DNA of 64,000 nucleotides, taken from Leptospira jelokensis (GTDB lineage: Bacteria > Spirochaetota > Leptospiria > Leptospirales > Leptospiraceae). The stretch's first letter is position 1. Each line of letters starts with the position of its first letter. The notes under the pieces were generated by a model. The model had not been told where the DNA came from, searched no databases, and was given only the letters and a program-made list of their open reading frames with translations. This document shows positions 16,331 through 24,473 of this stretch, in pieces. The stretch spans positions 1-64,000 of the forward strand of contig NZ_RQGH01000028.1 of assembly GCF_004769635.1 (NCBI RefSeq), read 5' to 3'. Both the position numbers and the translations under genes were made by a program.

Positions 16331-17579
16331 AGGTATATCCTAAAAACAAATTTGCAATCGCAGCCATTCTGTTAGGGCGATCATTATAGCCATCAGCTTC
16401 ATAATAACCAGAACTTAAGTAATAGTCTTTGATAGCGGAAGAATATGACTCCATGTTTGCAGCCCGAATCCCCGGAATACGGGATTCATTGGCTCTCCAA
16501 TTGTATTGTAAGTATTGTAATCCTAAATGAAACTTATGGTGGGTAAATGGTTGCCAATTCAATTGTGTGATCAGGTTCAGACCAACAATTGCCGTATCCA
16601 AATTTTTTTCCGAAAAGATAGAATACATTTCATCATAGGATATTGTTTCACCAGTAAATCGTGTATACCCACTAGCATTCACGAACATATCCCTTCTGTA
16701 CTTCAATTTGGCTTCTGGAGTGAAAAATAAATCCCCTCCCAACTCATAGGACCAAACATTTGCCAATTGGTGGTAAAACTTAAATCCAGTACTTGGAGCA
16801 ATATAATTGATTTGGTCTTTTAATAAACTGGTTTGGCCTAAGGTCGATGAATGTTGAGAAGAATTGGAGTTCATCGAACCAAATCGAAATCCAAACTCCC
16901 AAGAAAAACTTTTGTTCGATGAATATTCTTCAAAGACTTGCACAACCAATTTGTGATCTGCATTGCGAAATGCATCCACTTGGTTTCCGTATTGGAACCC
17001 GTCTAAATAACCAAAGGTAAAATAATTTCGTGAAGTGTTGGCTTGCAAATACACATACTCAAGTCCCCATTTTTTGGACTTGTGCAGGTAGGCAAACCGT
17101 GGTGATAGGTAACTTGATTCCCTTCGTTTGTCATTCCATTCATTGGTAAAGGGTAAAGAACGGATGTTTTGGTATCCAATTTCGGACCTAGGGAAGTAAG
17201 GGGTCCCTGCTTGGAAAGCAATCCGACCATCATCAAAACTCCATTCTTTTCCAGACTGGAACATTGAATACGATTGTAGGCCTCGAAACCCAATCTCCCA
17301 TTTCCCACCTGAAAACTCCAATGAGCCATTGTTCGTGGCAGGGATATTATGGTTGGACGGGATGTATTCAGGTTCGCTATACGACCTTTGGAAATTCCGT
17401 GAACGAATTTTTTTAACTTTTTCTCGGAGGATTTGGCCCTTTTTCAAATACCCTCTACTTTCATAGGATTCTGCTTCCAACTCTAATTTGGTTGCATCTG
17501 TTTCCTCTGCATATAGCAAAGTGGTTGGTATGGCCAAAAGCCAAACCAACATAGAAAGAGAGAGAGCCACCCATTTCAC
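16320..17579 (-). CDS. Probable outer-membrane beta-barrel protein
   Basis: The protein is 419 residues with an N-terminal signal peptide ending near residue 25 (LLYAEE). After a short Lys/Arg-rich region, the rest alternates hydrophobic and polar residues in strand-length pieces (WEIGFRGLQSYSMF, WGLEYVYLQAN, LNLITQLNWQPFTHHKFHLGLQYLQYNW) and ends in Phe (GYTYVF), the usual outer-membrane insertion signal. It is a good candidate for a surface-exposed barrel. No named family could be assigned. It is encoded seven bases after speE and overlaps the following lipoprotein. Confidence 0.7.
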   Translation of the reverse strand: MKWVALSLSMLVWLLAIPTTLLYAEETDATKLELEAESYESRGYLKKGQILREKVKKIRSRNFQRSYSEPEYIPSNHNIPATNNGSLEFSGGKWEIGFRGLQSYSMFQSGKEWSFDDGRIAFQAGTPYFPRSEIGYQNIRSLPFTNEWNDKRRESSYLSPRFAYLHKSKKWGLEYVYLQANTSRNYFTFGYLDGFQYGNQVDAFRNADHKLVVQVFEEYSSNKSFSWEFGFRFGSMNSNSSQHSSTLGQTSLLKDQINYIAPSTGFKFYHQLANVWSYELGGDLFFTPEAKLKYRRDMFVNASGYTRFTGETISYDEMYSIFSEKNLDTAIVGLNLITQLNWQPFTHHKFHLGLQYLQYNWRANESRIPGIRAANMESYSSAIKDYYLSSGYYEADGYNDRPNRMAAIANLFLGYTYVF

Positions 17580-17585
17580 AAAGTT

Positions 17586-18431
17586 TTAACCTTTTCGTTT
17601 GATATAAGCTTTTGCAAACTCAGGCAAAACAAAGGCTGCTTTGTGAATTTCTGGGCTGTAGTACTTTAGGCCTTTTGGAACCCGTTTTGGATCAGGTGTG
17701 ACCGAATACGGATCAATTGCATTGGATAAAAAAGTAAACCCTATGATCCCAGATGGGTAGGTTGGGATGGTTGTGTAATAGTAACCATACTCAGGGAAAA
17801 TCTTTGGAATGAATTCGAATAGGGATGTGATCACATCTCCATGGTACCAAAACGATTCAGCTTGTGTGGCAATGATCCCAGTTGGTTTTAAGGCACTTGC
17901 CATATCACGAAAAAACGGTTCTTTAAACAAAACTTCAGCAGGTCCCACAGGGTCACTTGAATCCACAAGGATGACATCAAACCTTCCTTTATTGTCACGT
18001 GCAAATTTTGCTCCATCATCATAGTGGTGGATGACTTTAGGGTCTTTCATGGCATCAGCACATTCTGGAAAGTATTTATAACTAATGTCCACAACTGCTT
18101 TGTCAATTTCGCATAACACAACTTCTTTGACAGATGGGTGTTTTAAAACTTCACGAACAGTTCCACCGTCCCCTCCTCCAATCACAAGCACTGATTCTGG
18201 ATTGGGATGGCTCATCATCGGGATGTGGGCAATCATTTCATGATAAGAATGTTCGTCTTTGTTGGTAACCATTGTTACACCATCAAGTGTAAACATACGG
18301 CCAAATGATTGTGTCTCAAAAATATCAATTTTTTGGAACGGAGATTGTAGGCTCTCGATTGTTTTTGTTACTCGGTAACTAACAGCTCGCCCTTTTTCTA
18401 ATTCCAATTTTTCTGTGTACCAAATCTCCAT
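17586..18431 (-). CDS. speE: Spermidine synthase
   Basis: SpeE transfers an aminopropyl group from decarboxylated SAM to putrescine. It has the family pattern: VLVIGGGDGGTVREVLKHPSV, LCEIDKAVVDISYKYFPE, FDVILVDSSDPVGPAEVLF and GYYYTTIPTYPSG; the length of 281 is standard. AGGAG eight bases upstream of the ATG at 18431 supports the start. It heads a run of minus-strand genes to 9978 and diverges from the gene at 18563, with a 131-base shared promoter region. No dedicated SAM decarboxylase is in the window. Confidence 0.95.
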   Translation of the reverse strand: MEIWYTEKLELEKGRAVSYRVTKTIESLQSPFQKIDIFETQSFGRMFTLDGVTMVTNKDEHSYHEMIAHIPMMSHPNPESVLVIGGGDGGTVREVLKHPSVKEVVLCEIDKAVVDISYKYFPECADAMKDPKVIHHYDDGAKFARDNKGRFDVILVDSSDPVGPAEVLFKEPFFRDMASALKPTGIIATQAESFWYHGDVITSLFEFIPKIFPEYGYYYTTIPTYPSGIIGFTFLSNAIDPYSVTPDPKRVPKGLKYYSPEIHKAAFVLPEFAKAYIKRKG

Positions 18432-18562
18432 TAAATGCTCCTAAGGATTCTCTCTTTGAACCAGAATAGGAATGGGAAGAAGAGAGTGTAGTTTTTTTTA
18501 AAGTTTTTAAACTTAAAAATTGAACTTGGCGGGAATGGGACAGTCCCTTTCCATAGACTTGT

Positions 18563-19012
18563 ATGCAGAAATATTCTCGCGTTTTTTACCTCGTCGGTTT
18601 TTTATCCATGCCACTGTTTATTTTACTTCTCGTATTTGGTTATATCAAAATCAACCAAATGGCAAGCGAAGAAATCCACTGGGGCCATAACCAGTCCTTC
18701 GCCTTTGGACAAGCATCGAGAGAGGGAAAACTGATTTTACTTGCTGTCACCAAATCCCGATGTGAAATGTTAAAGGGTTTGGAATGTGGCGAAGGCAAAC
18801 CAGATCTAGGAACCTACGTCCTACTCAACTTCACCCCTCGTGACAACGAATTCCAAACCTTGATCCTCGATGACAGATTTGCCTCATTGAAGAAGGAAGC
18901 TCTCCCCCAATACTTTTTACTCAATTCCACAGGTGAGATCCGGCACGCATCCAACCAACTCCCCAGTGTAGAAGAGATGCAAAAACTCCCTAAAAAAGAA
19001 TCTACTCCCTAA
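18563..19012 (+). CDS. Membrane-anchored thioredoxin-like protein (no CxxC)
   Basis: The 149-residue protein has one N-terminal helix (about residues 8-30) and an outer domain starting with WGHNQSFAFGQASREGKLILLAVTKSRCEM. The spacing of the 'A...EGK.ILL.V' strand followed by a Cys, and later ALPQYFLLNSTGEI, resembles thioredoxin-fold (Thioredoxin_7-like) domains, but only one Cys is near the usual active site and a second (ECGE) is close by. A redox role is therefore doubtful. It is a guess. The ATG at 18563 is the only early start. Confidence 0.45.
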   Translation: MQKYSRVFYLVGFLSMPLFILLLVFGYIKINQMASEEIHWGHNQSFAFGQASREGKLILLAVTKSRCEMLKGLECGEGKPDLGTYVLLNFTPRDNEFQTLILDDRFASLKKEALPQYFLLNSTGEIRHASNQLPSVEEMQKLPKKESTP

Positions 19013-19048
19013 AAATTTTAAAAAATCTCTTGCAACTTCTGGAATCAA

Positions 19049-19068
19049 CTATACCCTATGGGGTATAG
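19049..19068. promoter_or_regulatory. CsoR/CstR-like operator palindrome upstream of DUF302 gene
   Basis: CTATACCCTATGGGGTATAG is an inverted repeat with arms CTATACCC and GGGTATAG around TATG. It lies 16 bases before the ATG at 19084, directly ahead of its GGAGG ribosome site. The TACCC...GGGTA core matches the pattern known for CsoR-family repressors (Cu, Ni or persulfide sensors). The regulator itself is not in the window. Confidence 0.55.
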
Positions 19069-19083
19069 GAATTCGGAGGTTTT

Positions 19084-19473
19084 ATGTTAGGGTTAACCGT
19101 ACACAGAAAAAAGAGTTTTGATGAAACAATTGTCGATACCACAGAAGCTCTCAAAAAAGAAGGTTTTGGTGTCCTCACAACCATCGACGTCAAACAAACC
19201 TTAAAAGACAAAATTGGTGTCGATTTCAAACGGTACACCATCCTCGGTGCCTGTAACCCAAGTTTTGCGCACAGAGCCTTACAAACCACAGACGAAATTG
19301 GGATGTTATTACCATGCAATGTGGTTGTGACCGAAGAAAAAAACGGAGAAATCAAAGTTTCCATCTTTGATCCCATGACCATGACAAAACTTGTCCAAAA
19401 CTCCGAACTAGAAACCATCGCCAAAGATGTCCAAGACAAACTTGTCCGAGTGATCCACCACCTTCACGAATAA
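19084..19473 (+). CDS. DUF302 domain protein
   Basis: The 129-residue protein is a single DUF302 domain: LTVHRKKSFDETIVDTTEALKKEGFGVL at the start, the DVKQTLKDKIGVDFKRYTILGACNP core, and VVVTEEKNGEIKVSIFDP. The domain is a small alpha-beta fold found in many bacteria next to sulfur or metal stress genes; its biochemical function is not established. There is a good ribosome site (GGAGG, 6 bases before the ATG at 19084). No signal peptide is present, so it is cytoplasmic. The CsoR-like dyad immediately upstream suggests control by copper or sulfur species. Confidence 0.8.
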   Translation: MLGLTVHRKKSFDETIVDTTEALKKEGFGVLTTIDVKQTLKDKIGVDFKRYTILGACNPSFAHRALQTTDEIGMLLPCNVVVTEEKNGEIKVSIFDPMTMTKLVQNSELETIAKDVQDKLVRVIHHLHE

Positions 19474-19849
19474 AATCCTTTCGCAATTAGATTGTATTAC
19501 AGTAGGGGCGCCTCGCCAATGGATTGGATGATTCGCATTCCATCGATTAGGCGATCCCGCTGTCCGCTCCAATCTTTCTGGAATTTTTTATTCGTGATAA
19601 CGGAATATCAAAACCCAGAAAGGATTTCCGCTACCATCGGTGGCAAGGCATATTTGAAATCCACTTGAATATGTGGAATGAATTTACAAGCGCCCTTATT
19701 TGGAAACTCATTGGAAGCATTCACAAGAAAGTGTTACAAATCGCCGTCACAATTTTAAAAAATTGCATTTTTTTCTTACCTTTTGTCACAAAGTGAATTC
19801 CCGCGGGTATCCATTGTAGAGGCAAAAAGCCTAAAAGTAGGAGAAAGTT
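19474..19849 (+). other. 376-bp intergenic region before the ABM-ECF operon
   Basis: No gene of credible length or codon use was seen here. The region holds an imperfect dyad at 19513-19554, a CAATTTTAAAAAATTG palindrome at 19750-19765 and two copies of GTCACAA at 19746-19752 and 19785-19791. It must carry the promoter for the genes at 19850 and 20203. I could not identify the -35/-10 pair confidently. Confidence 0.4.
19513..19554. repeat. Long imperfect inverted repeat
   Basis: TCGCC at 19513-19517 pairs with GGCGA at 19550-19554, and the interior (AATGGATTGGATG versus CATTCCATCGATT) is mostly complementary with small slips, giving a possible stem of about 18 bases per arm around a 5-base loop. 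It is preceded by GGGGCGCC. The neighbourhood is GC-richer than its surroundings. This could be an RNA hairpin or a dispersed repeat unit. Confidence 0.5.
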
Positions 19850-20203
19850 ATGTTAGAAAGTTTGAAACAAGAAGGCCAAGATTTATTCACCTTGGAAAGT
19901 TTACCCCAAAGTACGGCAGTAGAAGTTGCGATTGTTACTTGTGAAAGTGAGAACATAAATCGATACCATGAAATGAGAAAAATGATGTTACCTATCCTGA
20001 AATCCCAAAAAGGATTTTTGGCTTGGAGAGCGTTCCAATCGAAATCGAAAGATGGTGTAATGATGGATCTTTTGTATTGGGAACAAGTAGAAGATTGCCA
20101 CGAGGCGGGCAAAAATATTCAAAACACAGAAACTGGGAAAGAGTTTTTCCAATTGATGAAACAAACTGTGGTCTTTGAATTGTTTGAACGGCAGGCACTT
20201 TGA
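19850..20203 (+). CDS. ABM-type (antibiotic biosynthesis monooxygenase) domain protein
   Basis: The protein has 117 residues, almost exactly one dimeric alpha/beta-barrel domain: VEVAIVTCESENINRYHEM, MLPILKSQKGFLAWRAF, and a 'DLLYWEQVEDCHEA' strand followed by a helical end. That layout is typical of the ABM superfamily (heme monooxygenases, dehydratases and many of unknown role). The ribosome site AGGAG lies ahead of the ATG at 19850. The stop TGA (20201-20203) shares its last base with the ATG of the sigma factor at 20203, so the two are translationally coupled. Its ligand is unknown. Confidence 0.6.
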   Translation: MLESLKQEGQDLFTLESLPQSTAVEVAIVTCESENINRYHEMRKMMLPILKSQKGFLAWRAFQSKSKDGVMMDLLYWEQVEDCHEAGKNIQNTETGKEFFQLMKQTVVFELFERQAL

Positions 20204-21048
20204 TGAAAACCAATCGTGAAGATGATTTATTGCTCATTGAAAAAGCACGGACGGGAGACCGTCGTGCGCTGGATCACTTACTCAGAGATGTCCAATCGTG
20301 GATTTATAATGTAATCCGCCGTGTGTTACTGAATCCACAAGAAGCGGAAGATGCAACCCAAGAAGTTTTGCTCAAACTTGCTACCAATCTAGCTGCATAT
20401 GATCCCAATCGTGCAAGTTTTAAAACATGGGCATACCGCATAACAGTAAATTATGCGTTAAATTCAAAAAGAGGGAAGTTAGAAGAACTCACAACTGGAT
20501 TTCCTGGTTATGCGAATGAATTGAATCAAATGCCTGATATCGAAGTTCCAACCGATGAACTTTCTAACCCCGAGAACATCGTCCTTGTAGCAGAAGCGAA
20601 AGCATCTTGTACATTAGGTATGTTACTTTGCCTTGATCGAGAACAAAGAATTGCATTATTATTGGCTGATGTTATGGGCCTCAGTGATAAAGAAAGTGCT
20701 GAAATCATTGGGATTTCCCACGATGCATTTCGCAAACGCCTAAGCCGTGCAAGGCAAGATTTGTATACATTTATGGACGACCAGTGTGGACTCATCAATA
20801 CATCAAATCCATGTCGTTGTTCTAAAAAAATGAAAAGTTTCCAAATGAATGGTTGGATTGATCCAAGTAACCCACGATTTTCAGCCCCATATGTCAAAAG
20901 GGTGAAAGAACAAGTGGAACAACTTCAATGTGAATATGAAGATTTTAAGCGAAAGGAATATGAAGAAATATTTCGCGACCACCCTTATTTTGAAACTCCT
21001 AAAAAAATTTTAGAAGAATTGATGGCAAAGTACAGTCCCACCCAATGA
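20203..21048 (+). CDS. ECF-type RNA polymerase sigma factor with C-terminal extension
   Basis: The 281-residue protein is a sigma-70-family ECF factor. Sigma2: DRRALDHLLRDVQSWIYNVIRRVL and the EAEDATQEVLLKLATNLAAYDP, FKTWAYRITVNYALNSKR elements; sigma4: LDREQRIALLLADVMGLSDKESAEIIGISHDAFRKRLSRARQDL with the helix-turn-helix. An unusual C-terminal extension of some 90 residues carries Cys residues (CGLINTSNPCRCSKK) and a Lys/Glu-rich end. The ATG at 20203 overlaps the ABM gene's stop (TGATG). No anti-sigma gene lies beside it. Its target promoters may include that of its own operon, but this was not tested. Confidence 0.85.
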   Translation: MKTNREDDLLLIEKARTGDRRALDHLLRDVQSWIYNVIRRVLLNPQEAEDATQEVLLKLATNLAAYDPNRASFKTWAYRITVNYALNSKRGKLEELTTGFPGYANELNQMPDIEVPTDELSNPENIVLVAEAKASCTLGMLLCLDREQRIALLLADVMGLSDKESAEIIGISHDAFRKRLSRARQDLYTFMDDQCGLINTSNPCRCSKKMKSFQMNGWIDPSNPRFSAPYVKRVKEQVEQLQCEYEDFKRKEYEEIFRDHPYFETPKKILEELMAKYSPTQ

Positions 21049-21160
21049 GTCTTAAGCATGTTTTACGAGTTTTTTTTCAAGAATATTCTAAAGATTCTTA
21101 AAAACTTCGAAACTTAGTTGGTTTCATTTTGATTTTGATTGGGCGCAAATGGATTCAAAC

Positions 21161-21189
21161 AATCGTTGAAAGTAGAAAATTCAACGATT
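21161..21189. terminator. Perfect hairpin between convergent genes
   Basis: AATCGTTGAA (21161-21170) and TTCAACGATT (21180-21189) are fully complementary around a 9-base loop. The stem lies between the ends of the sigma-factor gene (21048) and the EamA gene (21208). It could terminate both, though a clean T-tract is missing. Confidence 0.45.
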
Positions 21190-21207
21190 CCAGTGGCAAA
21201 ATCGGAA

Positions 21208-22149
21208 TCATGATTTTTTGATAGGAGGTGATTCCTGACTTTTGGAACTACTCGGATTGTGTTCTTTCTGTTTTCGAAACACTTCCATCACGGCACAAAA
21301 TAAAATCACCCCACCACCAAGCCATAACCGATCCGGTGGGACTTCTCCGAGAAAGTACCATGCCGCCAAACTCCCGTATATCGGACTTAAAGTCGACAAT
21401 GTCCCAGCTGTTGTCACTGACAAATTGGACAAACTACGAATCCAAATGGTATGGGCAAGGGATGTAAATACCCCAGCCAAGATGACCTGGAAAAGTAAGT
21501 ATTTTGGTTCTGCCAGCATCTGGGAAAGCCCATCAGCGAAAGGAAGTAATACAAGTGAGGTGGCAAAAAGTTGGGTGAATAGAATTTGAGAACTTGGGTA
21601 GTGGACGTGCATTTCTTTTGTGAGTAAATTGCGGATCGCATACAAAACAGCAGAGACAACCCCCCAAACCACACCTTGGAACATTTGGTTGTCCCAAGAA
21701 AGATCGGGCACAATGAGAAAGAGCCCAAAAAGTGAAAAACAAGCTAAAAACAAAGCAAATGGCTCTGGTTTTTTCCCACCAAACAAAGGTTCTAAGATTG
21801 CGGAAAACACTGGGTAGGTAAACAGGGACAACATTCCCACTGCAACAGTAGAGACTTGGATGGAGTGGAAGTATGTCACCCAATGGATGGCAAACAAAAT
21901 TCCAATCCCAAATACAAAACTAAAATCCTTAAAACTTTTGTAAGATATGGACTTACCTCGGAGTAGAAAAAACAAACCCAAAATCAAAACGGAAAACAAA
22001 GCTCGGCCTGAGATGATGGTGACGGCAGGGAATGGAAGGAGTTTGGCAAACAAAGTGACGTTCCCCATAATGAGGATCGTCAGATTGAGTTCGAGTACGG
22101 AGCGTAGGAACGAGGGGGAAGAAGTTTTCACTTCTTCCTTAGGATTCAA
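21208..22149 (-). CDS. EamA/DMT-superfamily transporter
   Basis: The 313-residue protein has ten predicted transmembrane helices in two EamA repeats (residues ~16-145 and ~160-295), for example VVWGVVSAVLYAIRNLLTKEMHV and TAGTLSTLSPIYGSLAAWYFLGE, the second-repeat signature. DMT family exporters and importers move small metabolites across the inner membrane; the substrate is unknown. The start at 22149 overlaps the DUF2505 gene by 11 bases. The C-terminal tail is charged and cytoplasmic. Confidence 0.85.
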   Translation of the reverse strand: MNPKEEVKTSSPSFLRSVLELNLTILIMGNVTLFAKLLPFPAVTIISGRALFSVLILGLFFLLRGKSISYKSFKDFSFVFGIGILFAIHWVTYFHSIQVSTVAVGMLSLFTYPVFSAILEPLFGGKKPEPFALFLACFSLFGLFLIVPDLSWDNQMFQGVVWGVVSAVLYAIRNLLTKEMHVHYPSSQILFTQLFATSLVLLPFADGLSQMLAEPKYLLFQVILAGVFTSLAHTIWIRSLSNLSVTTAGTLSTLSPIYGSLAAWYFLGEVPPDRLWLGGGVILFCAVMEVFRKQKEHNPSSSKSQESPPIKKS

Positions 22150-22621
22150 CCCCTAGAAATTTGGCGATGGATTTTCTGTCCTTTTCCAAACTATGTTTGT
22201 GGATTTCTTCGATTGCTTTCTCTACAATCGGGGAAACAAAAAGTAAACTCGAAACCACATCCACATCATACGACCTTGTGGATTCAGCACCACTCGCTTC
22301 GTATTTACTTTTCCCTTTGATCACAAATACATTGTCTTTCCCAGGAGGAGAAATTTTGAATTCATGAGTATTTGTGGTAATGTCAAAGGTAGATTCTTCG
22401 AGTAAAGAAAGGTCATTCAGGGCTGCCGAAAGAACTGCAGGCATAGACCCTTCCAAACTTACCTTTCGTTTTTGGTGGATGAGGTTCCCTTCTTTTTTTT
22501 CTTCGAGTAAGGTGACATTCTTTAGATCAGGGAACTGGTCTAGGTGTTTGTATCTCTCTTCTCTTGCATGCAAAAGTTTTTCTAAGGGGACTGGAAATGT
22601 ATGGGTGACTTGGTACTTCAC
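22139..22621 (-). CDS. DUF2505 (SRPBCC-like) protein
   Basis: The 160-residue protein resembles DUF2505: KYQVTHTFPVPLEKLLHAREERYKHLDQF at the N-terminus, EEKKEGNLIHQKRKVSLEG, and a C-terminal long helix (VEKAIEEIHKHSLEKDRKSIAKFL). The fold is SRPBCC-like, with a ligand cavity, but no ligand is known. Its GTG start at 22621 overlaps the stop of the ferritin-like gene by one base (TAGTG), and its end overlaps the EamA gene, so the three genes are probably one operon. Confidence 0.7.
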   Translation of the reverse strand: MKYQVTHTFPVPLEKLLHAREERYKHLDQFPDLKNVTLLEEKKEGNLIHQKRKVSLEGSMPAVLSAALNDLSLLEESTFDITTNTHEFKISPPGKDNVFVIKGKSKYEASGAESTRSYDVDVVSSLLFVSPIVEKAIEEIHKHSLEKDRKSIAKFLGVES

Positions 22622-23370
22622 TATTTTTTCTTACCTTTCTTTGCCGGTTTTGCCTTTGGTTTGGCTTTTTTAGGGGCTGGTTTTGTGGCCTTTTTCGCCT
22701 TCGCTTTGTTTGCGGGCTTTTTCACAGTTTTGGATGAAACCTTTGTTGATGGAGATGGTTTAGCCTTCGCTGAAGTTTTTGGTTTTGGGGATGCTTTCGG
22801 TTTTGGTTGTGATTTGGAAGGAGGGTTTACCTGTGCAAGTAGTTCCTCATCTTCCCAATAGAACACTTGGTCCGCTGGTGTGGACTGTTCCATCGCCATT
22901 GCTTGTGCTTCTAACAATGAATTGTTGGATTCATTAAAATTTGCTAATTTTTGGAATAACAAATTGATTTTTGGGTCTTGGAATTTCCCACGGATGGTCG
23001 CGTAAAAATTACGAGCATCTTCCCCTTCTCGGATCGCAAGTTCGATCGCCTTCTTTTCGTCCGCCTTCACTTCCGCATTTTTGTTGCGATCAAGTCGATC
23101 CATGATCTTTTGGATGGTTGACGAATGGAACTTTTCAATTTCCGAAAGTTGTTTTAAGTTCGGGAGTTCTTTCCCTTCCGCACTTTTGTAAATTTCTTTG
23201 ATGTATTTGATATGCTCATCGCCATCTAACGCGAGTTGGCTAAAGAGTTCTCTAATTTGCCCTTCTGGCAAACTTTCAGAAAGTTTAAGATAAAAATTGA
23301 AACATTGAACCTCATGTTCAATTGCAGCCGCTACTGCTTCAATAAAGGATGTTTTTTTTAGTGATTTCAT
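22621..23370 (-). CDS. Ferritin-like protein with histone-H1-like Lys/Pro/Ala tail
   Basis: Residues 1-165 form a ferritin/rubrerythrin-type (COG1633-like) four-helix domain: AIEHEVQCFNFYLKL with E20 and Y27, DEHIKYI with H53, GEDARNFYATI and FNESNNSLLEA. By eye, other expected metal ligands have changed (G50, G116, N146, N149), so the di-iron site looks degenerate. Residues 183-249 are a low-complexity Lys/Pro/Ala/Ser tail ending KPAKKGKKK, like histone H1 or Dps-like DNA-binding tails. Leading hypothesis: a DNA-binding, non-catalytic ferritin-fold protein that coats or protects DNA. The genes downstream (DUF2505, EamA) are in the same operon. Confidence 0.65.
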   Translation of the reverse strand: MKSLKKTSFIEAVAAAIEHEVQCFNFYLKLSESLPEGQIRELFSQLALDGDEHIKYIKEIYKSAEGKELPNLKQLSEIEKFHSSTIQKIMDRLDRNKNAEVKADEKKAIELAIREGEDARNFYATIRGKFQDPKINLLFQKLANFNESNNSLLEAQAMAMEQSTPADQVFYWEDEELLAQVNPPSKSQPKPKASPKPKTSAKAKPSPSTKVSSKTVKKPANKAKAKKATKPAPKKAKPKAKPAKKGKKK

Positions 23371-23428
23371 AATCCCTTTCCCTGGTTTTGTAAAACCATA
23401 AATACGATACTCGTTCGACCAAGGTGAA

Positions 23429-24097
23429 TCAAGTATTTTTCACTGATTGAACATCTAACTCTTCTGTCTTTGTAGCCGCATAAATCAGCAATTGAGCCAG
23501 ATAATATGTGATCATAATGCCAAGTGAGGCAAGAGAACGATCCATTTCACGGTTGAGAAACATCGAATAGGCAATGATGGAATCGGACAAAATGAAAACA
23601 AGTGCGCCGAGAAGGCCCAAATAAAATGGTTTTGAAATGGAATTTCTAGACGCAGCCCTCCAACCCATCAAACAAATGGCAGAGATATAAAACCCAACGG
23701 GGATCATAAGGGCACCAAGTTTCGGTGCAAGCACCATAAAAAAGGAACTTCCGAATAGTAAAAATGGAATCGCAAGCAGAGGTTTGATTTTTGAATCAAT
23801 GGTGAAAGCGTAGGAATAAATCAATTGGGCAACAAGAAATGATCCGAGCCCTGGGACAAAGTATCCTTCTTTCGGGATGGCCAAAAAACTATCACCAAAA
23901 AGGGAAAATACAAGCCCTACCGCCACCAATTTCCCACGTTTTTCCAAACTAGGGAAAAATCGAAACAAGGACACAATCAAAATAAGGATTGGTATGATTT
24001 TGGATGGAAGATAAAACAAATCTTCCTTAGTGATCGTAACGATCGCAAGGAGATGCACAATAGAAAAGAGAACAAACAAAACAATTTCTTTAGCCAT
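23429..24097 (-). CDS. YhhN-family membrane protein (TMEM86/lysoplasmalogenase-like)
   Basis: The 222-residue protein is nearly all membrane: about eight helices. Typical YhhN segments are LVAVGLVFSLFGDSFLAIP (the conserved GD), FLVAQLIYSYAFT and ALVFILSDSIIAYSMFL with the second conserved Asp-Ser. In animals the family hydrolyses lysoplasmalogen; in bacteria the role is unclear. It is monocistronic on the minus strand and starts back to back with the plus-strand gene at 24164, separated by 66 bases. A second basic stretch in the C-terminus ends KTEELDVQSVKNT. Confidence 0.8.
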   Translation of the reverse strand: MAKEIVLFVLFSIVHLLAIVTITKEDLFYLPSKIIPILILIVSLFRFFPSLEKRGKLVAVGLVFSLFGDSFLAIPKEGYFVPGLGSFLVAQLIYSYAFTIDSKIKPLLAIPFLLFGSSFFMVLAPKLGALMIPVGFYISAICLMGWRAASRNSISKPFYLGLLGALVFILSDSIIAYSMFLNREMDRSLASLGIMITYYLAQLLIYAATKTEELDVQSVKNT

Positions 24098-24163
24098 ATT
24101 TCTTACTTTACACAGATATCATTCTCGAGATTTCATCAGATGGAAAGCCCGAGTGATCAGCCT

Positions 24164-24472
24164 ATGAAACAAACACGACCCTTGTCTATCCTTTTCTTAA
24201 TCTGTCTTTTGTGGACACAAACATTATCTGCAAGAGAAGTCCCTTCTGGCGGTGAAATGTTGATTGATCTCATCGTTGCGCGTCCCATGGGACTTGCAGG
24301 GACCATCCTTGGAACGGCAGCATTCATTGTTGCGTCTCCCTTCACTCTTCTCTCTGGTACCTTTAAGCAATCAGGAAGAAGATTGGTTGTGTACCCTGCC
24401 AAATTCACCTTCACACGAGGGTTAGGCGACTTCCCTGGTTATATGGAAGATTACCAAATCGTAGAGGAATAA
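24164..24472 (+). CDS. Small exported protein with glycine-rich hydrophobic segment
   Basis: From the ATG at 24164 the protein has 102 residues. Residues 1-23 are a signal peptide (LSILFLICLLWTQTLSA), followed by a hydrophobic stretch (RPMGLAGTILGTAAFIVASPFTLLSG) and a conserved-looking end LVVYPAKFTFTRGLGDFPGY. This matches a widespread small envelope family of unknown function in which 'RP.g...G...fi...PF...' recurs. The open frame goes up to 24053 but that part is antisense to the YhhN gene. It ends one base before the mutA start, so it may be co-transcribed with mutA. Confidence 0.6.
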   Translation: MKQTRPLSILFLICLLWTQTLSAREVPSGGEMLIDLIVARPMGLAGTILGTAAFIVASPFTLLSGTFKQSGRRLVVYPAKFTFTRGLGDFPGYMEDYQIVEE

Positions 24473-24473
24473 A

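Noticed and set aside
19750..19765. CAATTTTAAAAAATTG palindrome as an operator
   Set aside because: Simple A/T composition makes such a palindrome likely by chance; mentioned only in the intergenic description.
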